Assembly (NCBI RefSeq): GCF_000003815.2
Contig: NC_049980.1
Location: 17,775,154-17,839,153 of the forward strand
Source: Branchiostoma floridae
Lineage: Eukaryota > Chordata > Leptocardii > Amphioxiformes > Branchiostomatidae
Direction: 5' to 3'
DNA: 64,000 nucleotides
The position numbers and the translations under genes were made by a program. Positions 35,145-46,534 of the stretch are shown one piece after another. The notes below the pieces were generated by a model, which worked only from the letters and a program-made list of their open reading frames with translations, searched no databases and was not told where the DNA came from. The number at the start of each line of letters is the position of its first letter. The stretch's first letter is position 1.

Positions 35145-35590
35145 AAATCAACAAGGCCTAATCCAGGAAAATACCTTCGTCCAACATATTGGGTGGGCCG
35201 ACTACTCTCTCTTGGCTGCCAGGGGATGAATTGCGAGGAGCTTTCAATAGGCGGGGCTAAATCGCAAGGGTCTGGCCACTCAAGTGACCTCAATACGACA
35301 GTAATTGCCCCAGTTGCCCCAGGTGCGGCCAAGGGACTGTAGGTTTTGAACCACTCACGTTCTTTAACGCGCCTGGGGTATGGCTCACCCCAGACACGGG
35401 ACCTCCATTTTACGTCCAATCCGAGGGACGGCCCTAGCCGAAGCAAAGTACTCATTTTCACCTGAGTAGAGTGAGGCAAGCCGTGTAAAGTGCCTTTCCC
35501 AAGGGCACAAGATCGGTGACACGCAGCCGGATTCGAACTCGAGACCTCTCGGTCCCGAGGCGAACACGCTGCCACTGCGCCACGCGGTCT
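35145..35590 (-). mobile_element. tRNA-derived SINE
   Basis: On the - strand the head (about 35519-35588) reads like a tRNA gene. It has the RNA polymerase III A box TGGCGCAGTGG and B box AGTTCGAATCC with about 33 bases between them. The body follows: CCCTTGGGAAAGGCACTTTA, CTCAGGTGAAAATGAGTAC, then a long unique part, ending in a TTGATTTGATTATT tail near 35145. The central words resemble a core domain shared by many metazoan tRNA-SINEs, as far as I remember it. The acceptor arms do not pair as in a working tRNA. No clear target duplication was found, so the 3' edge is approximate. Confidence 0.75.
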
Positions 35591-35751
35591 CAGCTATAAA
35601 ATATCACGAAGTACCGAAATCTGCATCAATCAGTAGCAGTGAGATCGTTAGTCGAACATTCGTCAATCGTCCAGACAGCACCCAAATTTTGAATTTGCTT
35701 TGTTGGTAAGTCTGTATGAATTGATAAAAAATCGATTGATAAATAGGTCGA

Positions 35752-35835
35752 TAGTCAGATAGATAGATAGATAGCCCGATCAATCGATCGATAGGTCAAT
35801 AGATAGGTCGATAGATAGATAGATAGGTTGATTGA
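35752..35835. repeat. GATA/GATC-rich tandem repeat
   Basis: Degenerate (GATA)n with interspersed GATCAATC and GGTCGATA words. Confidence 0.85.
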
Positions 35836-38132
35836 CAGATAGAAAGGCAGTTGAGTGCAGAAAGGATGGTTGAGTGCAAATCAGATTTCCGATAAGATGA
35901 TGGGATATCCGACTGACATGTAATTGCATTATCAACTCCTATATATGGTAACTGAAGGCAATAACATGGCAACATGTCGTCAGACGTGTTGATTTTTCTA
36001 ACCTTTCCGGGAAGGGGATCGTGTACATTTAAGGCGATGTTGACGTGGAACGTATTCTGAACTACGTCATCGCGCGGTTTGAAAACAAGCCACAGTTGAC
36101 ATCGCGTCAATGGTACGTGTTTAAATCCCGCAGTGCGGGTCGGGAAGATGTTCATTTCCCCTCGCTGTGATGATTGGAAATAATGCGAAATCGATTAATG
36201 GTAGGAAGTTGCTGATACATAGTCAAACCTCTCATCAACACGACTACCTCTAATGAATACACTGGGCTTTCTACCACAGACGCCTTGCATTGCAGCAATG
36301 AGCTCAAAAGTTGTCTTGGCGTTGATATAGCATCTTGCCATGGGAAACCGTCTTGTCGTGGACATACCTACCGACAGACAAACGCCTTGTGCCCCTCACT
36401 CCCTGGGAACTGATTTGGAAGGACCCAAAGCATACAAAAAGCAAAGCTGTTTAAATGGCAAAACATATATTATGTACATAATATAGTCTCGATCCATGTC
36501 AGACCAATTTGTACACCCCAACAATTCCCCAACAACGCTCCTGTTGGTTTAGTCAAAGGTAATCCCATCTCATTTCCCCAATCTCCTAACATGTCAACAT
36601 TTCCGTCTGCGTCCTATTCAGAATATGTTTGATTCTATCAGTCGTCATCTGACGTCTGGAAATTACCGGCGGGAAGTCTAACATCTTTACTTCTTAAAAA
36701 AAGCTTGATATAATTGACCTCGGTTTTCACACTTTCGCAAAAATGTGCCTTAGGTATCTACATTTATGGTAAAATGTACATGCAGTATGCAGACCCACAA
36801 ATTTAAGTTAAGATATCATGTCCAGTCAAAAGCTAATTGTTACATATTACTTCATGAGGCAAGCCTGATCATTTGTAAATATCCATTAATTTTACAGCTC
36901 TCCTGTCGTCCTAATCCTTATGGGACCTGCTGGTATTAATGTAGTTTTAAATGCCTCACATTGGCGACTGTGTGGAGTTTGTACCATTTGAGACCATCCA
37001 TAGAGACTACATTCTGAAACCAATATTGATTGACCCGTACATGGTGGTTCAGCCGAACAAAACTGCCATATCACTTGGCCTTTGACTTCTCAAGCAGACA
37101 CTCACAACCATGAGAAATTCAGTAAGCTCGTTTCTGTAAAAACACAATTTCAGCAAGTTTGAAGTCAATCAGTCAACAAAGATTGGGCTTATTGAAGGCC
37201 TTTTTATTTGGAAAGTTTGAGGAGACAGTTAGGGACATTATGGAGAGGAAAGCGTGGGTGAGGGTCAATCGCAATTTTACATGAGGAGATGGCAACTAAA
37301 CTCAAAGTGTCCGTCACGAAATGTTCCACTATGCTGTTCTTCTCCGCAAGCCGCAAATTTGTGCAGTATAAAAATCAAAGACTGAACATGATATGTCATA
37401 ATGCTTTCTAGATTTGGTACCAATTAAATTGATGGTTTATTCTCCAGGCACCTAGTCAATAATACGTCAAACAGAACAAAGAGCTCTCTAGACGCCAACT
37501 ACCCGGCTTTTCATGTGGTTAACGACTTTTGTTGAAAACAATCATTTACGGAGCGCTTTTGTGTTATTTACGTGGTTAGCCCGTGTCTCCCGCATGGATG
37601 AAACTTAAGACAGTTATATGGCCCTCCCACAAATCCCCACGGTTTCATTTTAGCCCCGCCAAGATATGAGGGCCCTCGGTTTGCTCCTTTCACTCTGCGC
37701 CAACCGTTATGTTCACAGCTAACACAATACCACACAGAACAAAGGCACGCTGCTATTGCAGTTTGCAATTTACGCACTTTCTTGAAATGAGAGTTCTGTG
37801 CCCCTTTTTGCGGCGAAAGGGTAATAATTGCGTCGTGCCTCTGGGGAACCTTTCCCACGCAAGTTTCCACGCAGTACTGCCGCCCTGATTTTCTCTGCAT
37901 AACATTGACTTCTCCGTACAGTAGTCTGCAGACAACATATATAGAGAGAAGCTTTCCCGCAACGAATAGTACTCTCGATCTTTGAAATGGCAGCCGGTGA
38001 TTTCTGTAAGAACATGACGTTAAAGACGTGCGGTTTGTGAGGTGGACGAAGAGGGGCGTCACAGAAGACGGACGGTCTGGACGGACGACAGCTGACCGAC
38101 TACCCAGCCACACATAAGGTATACAGCTGCAT
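35836..38132. other. No gene recognised
   Basis: Mostly unique-looking sequence. A 181-codon frame on the - strand (37568-38113) has no domain, membrane segment or family resemblance and is set aside as chance. No repeat termini found. Confidence 0.45.
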
Positions 38133-38676
38133 TCATGGATTGTTAAGGAAAAGGTTTAGTGTAATTTCATTTGGAAGAATGTAGAGTATGGGGTTGGCGT
38201 TGATGTCTGTTGCAGTCAAGGCCATCTTCACAAGTTGATTCCCCGGAAGGATTACGCTATTCTTTGACATGCTAGTTTGATTTATGTACAACGAGTGCGC
38301 ACGGATCTGGAGAGACAATATGAGAGGTACACAGGGGGTATCTTTACATCAGTTGCTTTACATTGGTAAACTAGAGTTCCACGACCTCATACCCTCGCCA
38401 AATATGGACTTAATCACGACTATTTACATACTGACTGAGAACAGAAAAATAAAGCAAACAATTACAAAAGCTGTAAATATCTTATGGAGGTATGAGTTCT
38501 CCGAACTCTCGTTTGAGTTTTAAAAAGTCCCAGTTGAAACGTCCCAGCGCCGCAGTGTAACACATTAATGTGGCAAGAGTGCCATGAAGGGCAAACAAAA
38601 TCACTGCCGGCAGCGCCATGTACAGGTTGGCAGCTGCATTAGATATGATTTGACGAAGGAAAAGGAAATTTCCGAT
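38133..38676 (-). pseudogene. Rhodopsin-like GPCR remnant (TM5-TM7), frameshifted
   Basis: Three collinear pieces on the - strand read as the C-terminal half of a class A GPCR. 38676-38482: 64 codons with a TM5-like stretch (NAAANLYMALPAVILFALHG, ...LMCY) and a basic loop. 38519-38424, in another frame: YLHKIFTAFVIVCFIFLFS, TM6-like. 38306-38133, after a good acceptor CTCTCCAG: an NQT site, then LVKMALTATDINANPILYIL, a TM7 with the NPxxY signature (NPILY), then a short tail and TGA. The first two pieces overlap at a TTTTTAAAA homopolymer, so a one-base indel separates them. TM1-TM4 were not found upstream; a hairpin transposon sits about 250 bp 5'. Ligand class cannot be told. Either a decaying gene or an assembly error in a homopolymer. 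Confidence 0.6.
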
Positions 38677-38923
38677 CTGCTGCTATAGCTGGGTGGAGAT
38701 GTTATTTATCTTTATCCGAGAGTAGTTTATCGTGACTCATTATACAGGGGGAGCTCTTGTACCTTCCTACCAAAATTGGATATTTGGGCTTCCTTGCCCT
38801 ATATATGATTAACACAAGTGTGCCAAGAATTGGCGTGTCCAAATGCAATTAATGTATAAGACTTGCAGAATATTCATCAGAAATAGATATTTGGGGCTCC
38901 TGTGCAATTATTTTTGCACAGGG

Positions 38924-39004
38924 TAGCCTAGAGTCCAGCATTGTTCGCTTTGAGTAGCGACCTTCGGGAGCGGAACAAAACGAACAAGGCTGGACTCTAG
39001 GCTA
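38924..39004. mobile_element. Hairpin foldback element (TAGCCT type), second copy
   Basis: An 81-bp palindrome: TAGCCTAGAGTCCAGC...TTGTTCG on the left pairs with CGAACAA...GCTGGACTCTAGGCTA on the right. It is flanked by the perfect 8-bp direct repeat GCACAGGG (38916-38923 and 39005-39012). Construction is the same as 11691-11784, though the arms differ in sequence. Confidence 0.87.
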
Positions 39005-39012
39005 GCACAGGG

Positions 39013-40326
39013 GTCATCGATGGAGAGGACCTTGCTCTCAAATGTTAAATAGACTGCGCAATTTTGTCAGGATGGAACGTGTGCTGGAAGGGGTCCAGCA
39101 GCTTCAGGACGTGGCCCTCAAATAGCCACAGATGAGGATTCGCACGGAATATTTATCATTTCATTATTTCTCCTTCAACTGGTTCGTATCTTGGATGAAA
39201 TATCTTTTTATTTATCCAAGAAAGAAACATTACGAATACAATATATTTCACCATACCTATGGTATGGCTGAAATATAATAACAATGTGCAATTAGCCAAT
39301 TAAGTTAGCATAGTTAGAGAATCCAACTCTGACTGCGACACGCGAAGAGTATATCTGAAATCCAATAATTGATTGTGTAAAAACAATACATCTACGAAAT
39401 AACCAATCATCTCACAATGCAATTACGCCAACACGAATGTCGCACATCACAAATCACAGCGGGGCTCTTGCTGGGAAGTTTTATTGCGTTTGCGTGAAGC
39501 CACTTTATGTATCGTGTGGATATTATGTCTCAGCAAATCGTAATTGATTCGCCAACCTGAATCTATCCTTTCATTTCGCTTACCTTTAAGCTCAGTTTTG
39601 ATTCGGTCCAATTCCTATCTCAACAATAGGTCAACTAAAAATTCAGTATTGCATTGAGCATGACACAACATAATAATTGCATTACATTACATGCTGACAA
39701 AATTACATTGTAAGACAACGTAGTTCATTTGGACAAAACCCATCAATATTCTGTGCATGATTGGTAGTAGCACAACTAAACATATAGTCTCACTAAAAGC
39801 AAAGCCGGGGTGATATCAATCTACAGGTCTTACCTGAGAATCATTAAGTAATCCTCATGCAAACTTGAACAAAAGGCATGAAAATCAGATATGTCATGTG
39901 ATAAGAAAATAACATTTTATGGAACGACGCGTTTACTGTGCAGTGCAGTTAATACTGCCATTTCCTATCGATGTGCCGATCTTGCCCATGCGTTGTTGCT
40001 GTCTGTGTTTAAAAAAACACAATGAATAACGATCGAACCATTGTAAGGTGAGGTATTTTGTAGCATATGACCCCTGTTAAAACTTTCGTTTTGATCATAA
40101 CTTGAAATGGTACCTGAAAGATAAACTCGGCCGTATTTTCAACCTTTACCTTAGTGCAGATGTGTGCTTTGTTCTACCGAACCCCCATCTGAAATCCGGC
40201 CATTGAAGTTGCCGCCAGTGAGACGAGGCTCGGTGTGTTTTGCCTCAGCCCCTGTCTGATGTCTAGCTGATTGGGATTCGAAGAAAATGAAACGATGATT
40301 GAATAGCCACAGCGCAGCGCTGGCTA
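39013..40326. other. No gene recognised
   Basis: Short open frames on the - strand (about 33-43 codons near 38850-39170) look faintly protein-like but have no splice signals or recognisable motif. No repeat termini. Confidence 0.45.
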
Positions 40327-41035
40327 CCCCTTTCCACTAGGACGGCGCTCTCACGGCACTCTCTCTGCGACCTCAAATTGGGAAGAGCGCGGTGAGAGCG
40401 TGGTGGGATCGCCAAGGTTGCCACGGGATCGCCATCACCTCCGCGACTGTTTTGAACCTGCTCAAAACAGTAGCCATGAGAGTGCCGTGGACGGCGATCC
40501 ACCTATGAGCGCAGAGAGAGCTCCAAGAGCACGCGCAGCTAGCGCCGTGAGAGCCAATAGGTCTCAACAGTGGTTTATGATACCAATTTATACCCCCATT
40601 CCACTGGGAACGGCGCTCTTGCGGCGCTCTCACGGCGATGGCAAATTTGACCATCGCGGTGAGAGCGCTGTGAAATCGCCAAGGTCGCCGTGTGAGCGCG
40701 GTGAGAGCGCCGTGAAAGCGCATGAGAGTGCCATCGCCGCGAGAGCGCCGTCACNNNNNNNNNNNNNNNNNNNNNNNNNNNNNNNNNNNNNNNNNNNNNN
40801 NNNNNNNNNNNNNNNNNNNNNNNNNNNNNNNNNNNNNNNNNNNNNNNNNNNNNNTGAGAGCGCCGAGCATGGCGATGCAACAATGATCGCCGTGAGAGCG
40901 CCATGAGAGCGCCGAGAGAGCGCGGAGGGCGACAATAGGGCTAAACAATGGTATATGATAGGCCCCATTCCACTAGGACGGCGATCTCATCGCGCTCTCG
41001 CTGCGCTCTCAACTGCGGTTTGAGTAGAAGTATAT
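40327..41035. repeat. Tandem array of GCGCTCTC-rich units
   Basis: At least three units begin with CC(A/T)TTCCACT(A/G)GG at about 40327, 40595 and 40966. Units one and two end in a CAATAGG...AACA(A/G)TGGT...ATGATA phrase (about 40555 and 40932). Within each unit GCGCTCTC and its complement GAGAGCGC recur every 10-15 bases in both orientations, so the DNA can fold on itself. A 100-N gap (40755-40854) falls in the second unit, probably because the repeat defeated assembly. Related pieces recur at 41560-41680. Frames running through it on both strands are products of the repeat. Confidence 0.85.
40755..40854. other. Assembly gap (100 N)
   Basis: Exactly 100 N inside the GCGCTCTC array; a round number suggests a gap of unknown true size. 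Confidence 1.
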
Positions 41036-41559
41036 TTGACACAGACAGAACCCTGAGAAATGTACCAGTGATGTACACTAAAACAAACTGAGATGGAATA
41101 ACCAAGGTTAAAAGAATAAAGGTTTATCATTATCATTTCTTAACTTATTTTTTAATTTCAACATGATGACAATATGTTTTGCTGTTCTTCATCTATACAT
41201 TTAGATTATTGAAGTCCTATTTTCAATAAATCGAAGTGTTTTTGTGTTGTATGATTTACACTAATAACGTTGCATGATAAAGAAATTTATGGTGAACAAG
41301 CTAAATGAGAGATTTAAGAAAAAGCCTCAAGACAAACGTGTATATTTCAGCCTGAGTGACTGTACAGTGACCAAAATTGGATTTGTTTACAGCCTTAATT
41401 TTATACCTTGAATGTTATATAAGGCGTAAAAGGAGGATTTCAAAGATACCAAAATACACTATACGTCAAAAGATTCATTCTCAATCTCTGAAATTCGTTG
41501 AGTAATATTTCGAACCTTTACTAGCTTATAAAAAGATGCTGACATTTGAGTTTTTCGTC

Positions 41560-41680
41560 GCGGTGAGAGCGCGCTGGGGTCGACGGAGAGATTCCACTAG
41601 AGCAGATTTTTCTGCGTCGCGGCGCTCTCACCGCGCTCTGGCCAATTTTCCATCGCAGCGAGAGCGCGATGAGAGTGCCT
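41560..41680. repeat. Detached fragment of the GCGCTCTC repeat
   Basis: Contains ATTCCACTAGAGCAG, GCGGCGCTCTCACCGCGCTC and GCAGCGAGAGCGCGATGAGA, the same words as the array 0.5 kb upstream. Confidence 0.7.
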
Positions 41681-41683
41681 TAT

Positions 41684-41914
41684 AACCCTGTCACATTTGG
41701 CTAAAATCGATCGGACGACGATTCTGCGGCAATCGTCCGAGCCTCGCTTATAGTAATAACTTTCTTGCACAACAATTGTACAAGGTACAAAGTATGGCTT
41801 ATATGTGACAGGGACGGTTTTCAGGTGAAAAATACGCGCAACCCCCTGTCTATCTTAAACATAGCCGATCTTCCATCGATACGCCCGAAGATCGTGGATA
41901 ATGTGACAGGGGTG
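41684..41914. mobile_element. MITE with CCCTGTCACATT termini
   Basis: The ends AACCCTGTCACATT and AATGTGACAGGGGT form a 14-bp inverted repeat with one mismatch. Inside are two further inverted words, CGGACGA/TCGTCCG and ATCGATCGG/CCATCGAT. About 230 bp, no coding capacity. Target duplication not clear. Confidence 0.6.
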
Positions 41915-42307
41915 TTAGGATGCGAGCATAGCGAGGTCGTTGCTCGAGGCACATACATACTGCATTTGCATGTTGAAATGCATCTGCAGCGTGAACGACT
42001 CGCAAAGTGGAGAAAATATTTCCTTCTTGTCATAAAACTCCATGAGCCTTTTATCACTCCGAAGTTTCTAAACACTTAAGTAATAGTATCGCTCCTGGCA
42101 ATACCGTGTAGAGTTTCAGCAATATAAACGTTAAACGTGTTAAAACAGCGCGAATTAACGCTTTGTCAAACCCCCTCTCCCTGCAAAATCTTGCCTGAGT
42201 TAGAAAGAAACGGAATAAATAACTATTTTACCAAAACTATCTGCCCTTCCGAAAGCTGCTTTTCTTTCCTGGTATTAATCGTGTTTCCCTCTCAAGACCG
42301 AGTTTAG

Positions 42308-42626
42308 GGTATTGGCACACTTTTGATCCCTTACAGGTTGCGAATTTATTTGACATTTCTTTCATATTAAAGTAGTCATACGCAAAACACGCATCTCAAT
42401 CGTTTTGTGCAGTACGCTGGTATGTTCACAGTATGGCCTCGTATGCCTAATAGTTTTGGACATGTCCATACTGGTCCGTACTTGGCCGTATTGCGCAAGC
42501 CGTCGTTCATAAAACTTACTCAAACGTTTGAGATTCATATCATGTGTCATTTTGTGTATATGCGTGCGACTACGTATGAAAAAATCAAAAGAAGTGTGAA
42601 AGGGCCTTCAAAGGCAATACCACCGT
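42308..42626. mobile_element. Possible MITE with GGTATTG termini
   Basis: GGTATTGGCACACTTTTGAT on the left is answered on the right by ATCAAAAGAAGTGTGA, then CAATACC. The inverted match is interrupted by an extra stretch, and no target duplication was seen. Weak call. Confidence 0.35.
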
Positions 42627-45600
42627 GCTCAACACGTGCGAGCACCGAAACGCCACCGGTCCTATATATGCGACACACACTCCTCTGCAGAGACTTCCGC
42701 TAGGGATTACGACAAATGACTGTCATACTCCAGGGCGGAATGAGGGCTGTCGACCTACAGTAGCACTAATTAGAGGGGAACATGTAATTCAAACAGCGAT
42801 GAAATCCGACCAATTGTCCCTAAAGCTCTGGGGCATGCTTCACACGAATCAAGACAGGATTGCACCCTTGTCACGAGGTATCATGCTCAAAATTGCGTGT
42901 TAAAGTATAATTAAGCGGATGTAATTCGCAGCACAGGTAATACTCGGCTTTATCTGGTTAACAGAAGTCGAGTAGAGTAATCATTGCAGAGATTACTTAT
43001 TACTGAGTCATAAGAGGTTTATTCGTAACCCTGTCATGTTGACATCTGGCCTCAACACGGTCTCTACATTTTGGGACAGTGTCGACAGTTTATATCAATT
43101 AGAAAACCTCCGTAGAGGAGGGCATTTCAGAACGACGTCACCAGAAGGGCACATCAACTATCGAGGTGAGTTTGAAACCTGTGTGGGTGAGTACTACCCT
43201 TTTAGTATTTGCTCTGTGATCTTAAAAGTTACCACAGAACAGTCCAGCATTGCGCCTTACGTGTAGTTTGAGACGTAACCAACCAAGAAACTATCTTACA
43301 GCACATTCTCCATGAGAAGTCACTACAGTCCAGGTGTGTCTGGTGTGTAATTCACTTGTCCTACCCTAAATCGCCATTGTTGTGTCAACTGATAAAGACG
43401 TGTAGTCACACTGTAGGCACGTCCGGTAGATGGAGTTGTGCGTTCAAGATACTTCTTCAAGTTACTAGTTAACGCTGCGATGTGTCCACATTTCATGTCG
43501 TTTCCTGGTGTGTGATACGTAGGAGGTGCGACATGGTACAGTCATTGTAACGAGCTATTGCAACATCATGTGACAGTCACTGGATGGTTTGTTGCCTGTT
43601 TGCTTGCAAGCGAAGCCACTCTCCCACGCCAATATGCAAATGATGCCATTATCCTTATCTGGAGACAATGATGAGTCGAACGCCGTTGAAACAGATGGAA
43701 AACTCACTGGGGATTGTCGAGGTCAAGCCAATCATGAGCTACCTGCGCATGCATGCGAGAAGCAGCTTTTAAAAGATGTGTCGCTAGGGTTGGTGAAAAC
43801 AACATCGCACTGCGTTACATTTTCTTATCGTCGAGGCGTGCGTATTTTGGCCTGTGCTGTCTGAAATGTGTAGATGTTTCCGCGACGGCATGGAGGCTTT
43901 GCCCTCTAGTCTAGTTCGTAAAAGGTACCCCGAATACCTCCACTCTACATGGATCATTAGTGTCCTTGAACTACTGATTTCATCGTCATGAATTATTGAT
44001 GTGATATATCTATAGACACTAAAAGGTGTGCTGTCACAGCGGATAAAAAAGTACATAAATATCAATGTATCAAACAAATTATTTCTCAGAAGAAAGGACG
44101 GGTAGATACAAAACATTATCAGCCATTCTGCGTACGTGTTGACGTAAAGCTTAGTCTAGATAACTCATCAAAAGTTACAAACTGCACCGTGTAATATTCC
44201 TCCAGAAATACAAGTAGTGTCACATAATTGTGAAAATAGGAAAATGCTGTTAAATGCATCACAACATAACACGGAATAGACGGGGAAATTCGCACTAAGT
44301 CTTTTCATACTAACTCGATAGAATAGTTCTGACTGGTGGAAGGCTATGGTACTGTACCACTGATTACTATTAGACACTGATTGATTGAAACGACAATGTT
44401 ATCACAAATAGCAATCAACTTGCAGAAATTACTTCTAGTTCTTTTGCGTCACACACGTTACGACCGTCAGTGTTGTTAGTCGAGGAAACCATTTTTAGAG
44501 TATCATTAAACCATCCCACCAATGGATTGTCTATTTTTAGAACTTCGTGGTAATGTACAATCATCCCTTGGGAGTTGTCGACATCGGCCTTTTCCACATG
44601 CAATGTTTCCAGATATCTCTGCACAGAAATTGGATGTAAATCATTAGTCATAAAACAGGATTACTCTACTTTCGATGCTGTACATAGGTCCCGGCCACTC
44701 ATACATTCTTGCCCGAATTAATCTATTCGGTCATTTTTATAGTTTAGTCTATTACTCGACGACTGGATAAAACGGTAAATAGATTGACAAGGTTTTTGTT
44801 CTTAACCATAGGATCAACTTTGATAAGAGAAATGAACAATTATAAATGAAATGTACAAGAACTGATTATCACTGACAACCATTGATTACTGAACGGATTG
44901 TACGTCAATGAACGTAAAATGGAATTGACTTCTCGTGGGATTGCCAGTGGATCTGTAAAGTAAACACATAAATGAAAAAGTATTGATGATAAAACGTGAA
45001 TATTATCACATAATCCGCATTGACAAACACACGAACACGTGAATGTAAAGCAAGCAATGGATGATTTGAACTGCATGGAATCGGTAAAGGCAAGAGTCTT
45101 CAACACCAAAGAATGGTTGAAGACTCTATTCTCATTGGTCCAATCTTCTACCCAAGGAAACAGATAGATGACATAAATCCTCCCCTTCTTTTCCCTACTG
45201 ACAATATATCAGGCCTTGTTCTTTTCGCGCCCGCTTGTCTTGGCCAGCACAGAGAAACAGGTACAAAATGTAGTTGCACTAACGTGCACGGATTAAAAGT
45301 ACAGCTTTGTGCAAATTCCCCGATAGAAACAGAGAAGGCGTTGCTGTTGCAGTTCTAGCTCAGCCGTTGTGAATGCATTAAAATTACCAATATAACATGT
45401 AACGTTATGTTCGTCTGGGTGAATATTCCGAATATTTTGCTGATGTCCGGCCGCGTGGCGTATTGCCAAATCTCTCAATCTCGCGAAACTTCTGTGCGTG
45501 AGTTCGCGTAAACGAGGCTAGGAGAAAGTGAGGAATCGATTTTAAGTGGGAGAGGACGGGAGTTAGTGAACTTGTTTAGTGGCCGTAAAGATGCACTTGT

Positions 45601-45915
45601 CTGAAGCAGAATATCATATAATGTGTTGTCACTAAGGCTTAAACATAACTAGGCACTGAGACTGAATTGAAGTACTATTGAATCTGACTTTCCTCGTAGT
45701 TGTCTTCTTGCTCGACATTTTTCTGTTGTCGGCAATGGGCAGTGATGTATGTCAGTCCTTCTTGTTGTTAGTTGAGAACTCAGAAACCTACAAGCAATGG
45801 AGTTTAAGCTCCGCGGATTCAATGGTAGGTGCAGAATGAAGCAATGTATGAAAAAGATCCACACTAGCTGTACTTGTAAGCTGTCGATTCTTCTCCCCAG
45901 GCTATATCACCAGTA
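42627..45915. other. No intact gene; a few possible isolated exons
   Basis: Candidate exon-like pieces are the + strand frame 43036-43165, which closes with a strong donor CGAG|GTGAGT, and the - strand frame at 44418-44618 (separate entry). None joins to another exon or matches a family that I recognise. The rest shows no repeats or RNA genes. Confidence 0.4.
44418..44618 (-). CDS. Unrecognised exon-like open frame
   Basis: On the - strand a good acceptor (TTTCTGTGCAG) opens at 44618 into RYLETLHVEKADVDNSQG, followed by HYHEVLKIDNPLVGWFNDTL and an Asn-rich stretch with SSTNNTDGRNVCDAKELE. A possible donor GAA|GTAATT lies just before an in-frame TGA. Composition is protein-like with glycosylation-type NDT and NNT sites, but I do not recognise a family and found no partner exons. 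It may be one exon of an extracellular protein, or chance. Confidence 0.22.
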
Positions 45916-46534
45916 AAGGTGGTATCTCACTGCACTTGGGTGCCGGTGCCGGTGCGGCAATGCGGGGTACGTTCACTGTACTGCGGCACTGTTGTATTGT
46001 TTTCGCCGATTAGATTTTATAATCTAGATATTGCGTAATATGTAAATCAATGCGTAAAAGTAGCACTTAGAAGACAGCAAAATGCACAAAACGGAAGAAA
46101 ATTTCTTTATCTCTGAAATTCGTTGAGTAATCTTTCTAACCCCGCAGAGCCCCACCGATGCCCCAGGTGCAGTGAGATCAGGGGTCTAGCCAGCGTCCGT
46201 TTTTCCGTCAATTGACGGAAATTTGCTGCGTCTGACGGAAAAATTTTAAAACCAATCCGTCAACTTTGACGGACAAAAGTCCTTGGTGGAAGCTACAGGC
46301 GGCTTGGGGACGCCGTCCACGGCTGTAAAAGCCACACACTGTTTGTTTTGCTATTGTTATGATTGTTGACAATGTGTGTCGGCGCCCTTTCGCATACGAT
46401 AATCTCATTAAAACCGGTTTTTCAAGGTCTCAGTTCAGTCCTTCTAATTAATTTTCGCGGTTTTCGCGACGATTGTAATTGGCTGACGGAAAAAAATTTC
46501 GAGCTGGCTAAAGCCCTGAGTGAGATACCACTTT
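45916..46534. mobile_element. Outer MITE with GGTATCTCACTGCAC termini, TA duplication
   Basis: The ends AAGGTGGTATCTCACTGCAC and GTGC-AGTGAGATACCACTTT form a 20-bp inverted repeat with one mismatch once the inner insertion (46179-46518) is removed. Both ends abut TA (45914-45915, 46535-46536), as in Tc1/mariner-type insertions. The interior has a TCTGAAATTCGTTGAGTAA word also seen near 41480 and, altered, at 57841. Without the insert and its duplicated 8 bp it is about 270 bp. A related short copy is at 57767-57893. Confidence 0.8.
46179..46518. mobile_element. Inner hAT-like MITE nested in another MITE
   Basis: The ends CAGGGGTCTAGCCAGC and GCTGGCTAAAGCCCTG are inverted with few mismatches. 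A perfect 8-bp duplication AGTGAGAT flanks it (46171-46178 and 46519-46526). The interior holds TCCGTCAATTGACGGA and other GACGGA words in both orientations. It has cut the right terminal repeat of the outer MITE and so is the younger insertion. 340 bp, no transposase. Confidence 0.87.

Noticed and set aside
34967-35575. 202-codon frame on the - strand
   Set aside because: Runs through the SINE and dispersed repeat copy A.
35519-35590. Functional tRNA gene on the - strand
   Set aside because: A and B boxes are present but the arms do not pair as in a tRNA, and a SINE body follows directly.
37568-38113. 181-codon frame on the - strand
   Set aside because: No domain, signal or splice context, and composition changes along it; probably chance.
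38850-39170. Short - strand frames near the hairpin element as GPCR TM1-TM4
   Set aside because: Not hydrophobic and no receptor motif; cannot be tied to the GPCR remnant.
40400-40968. Open frames on both strands of 109-168 codons
   Set aside because: They are produced by the GCGCTCTC repeat and run through the N gap; both strands are open because the repeat is self-complementary.
43036-43165. Possible first exon ending at a strong GTGAGT donor
   Set aside because: No acceptor or partner exon in phase and no recognisable motif; not enough for a gene call.
43589-43864. 91-codon frame on the + strand
   Set aside because: Protein-like composition but no splice sites, family or neighbour exon.
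44840-44954. Frame after an acceptor on the - strand (DPLAIPREVNSILRSLTYN)
   Set aside because: Two frames are equally protein-like and both stop quickly; no link to the frame at 44418-44618.
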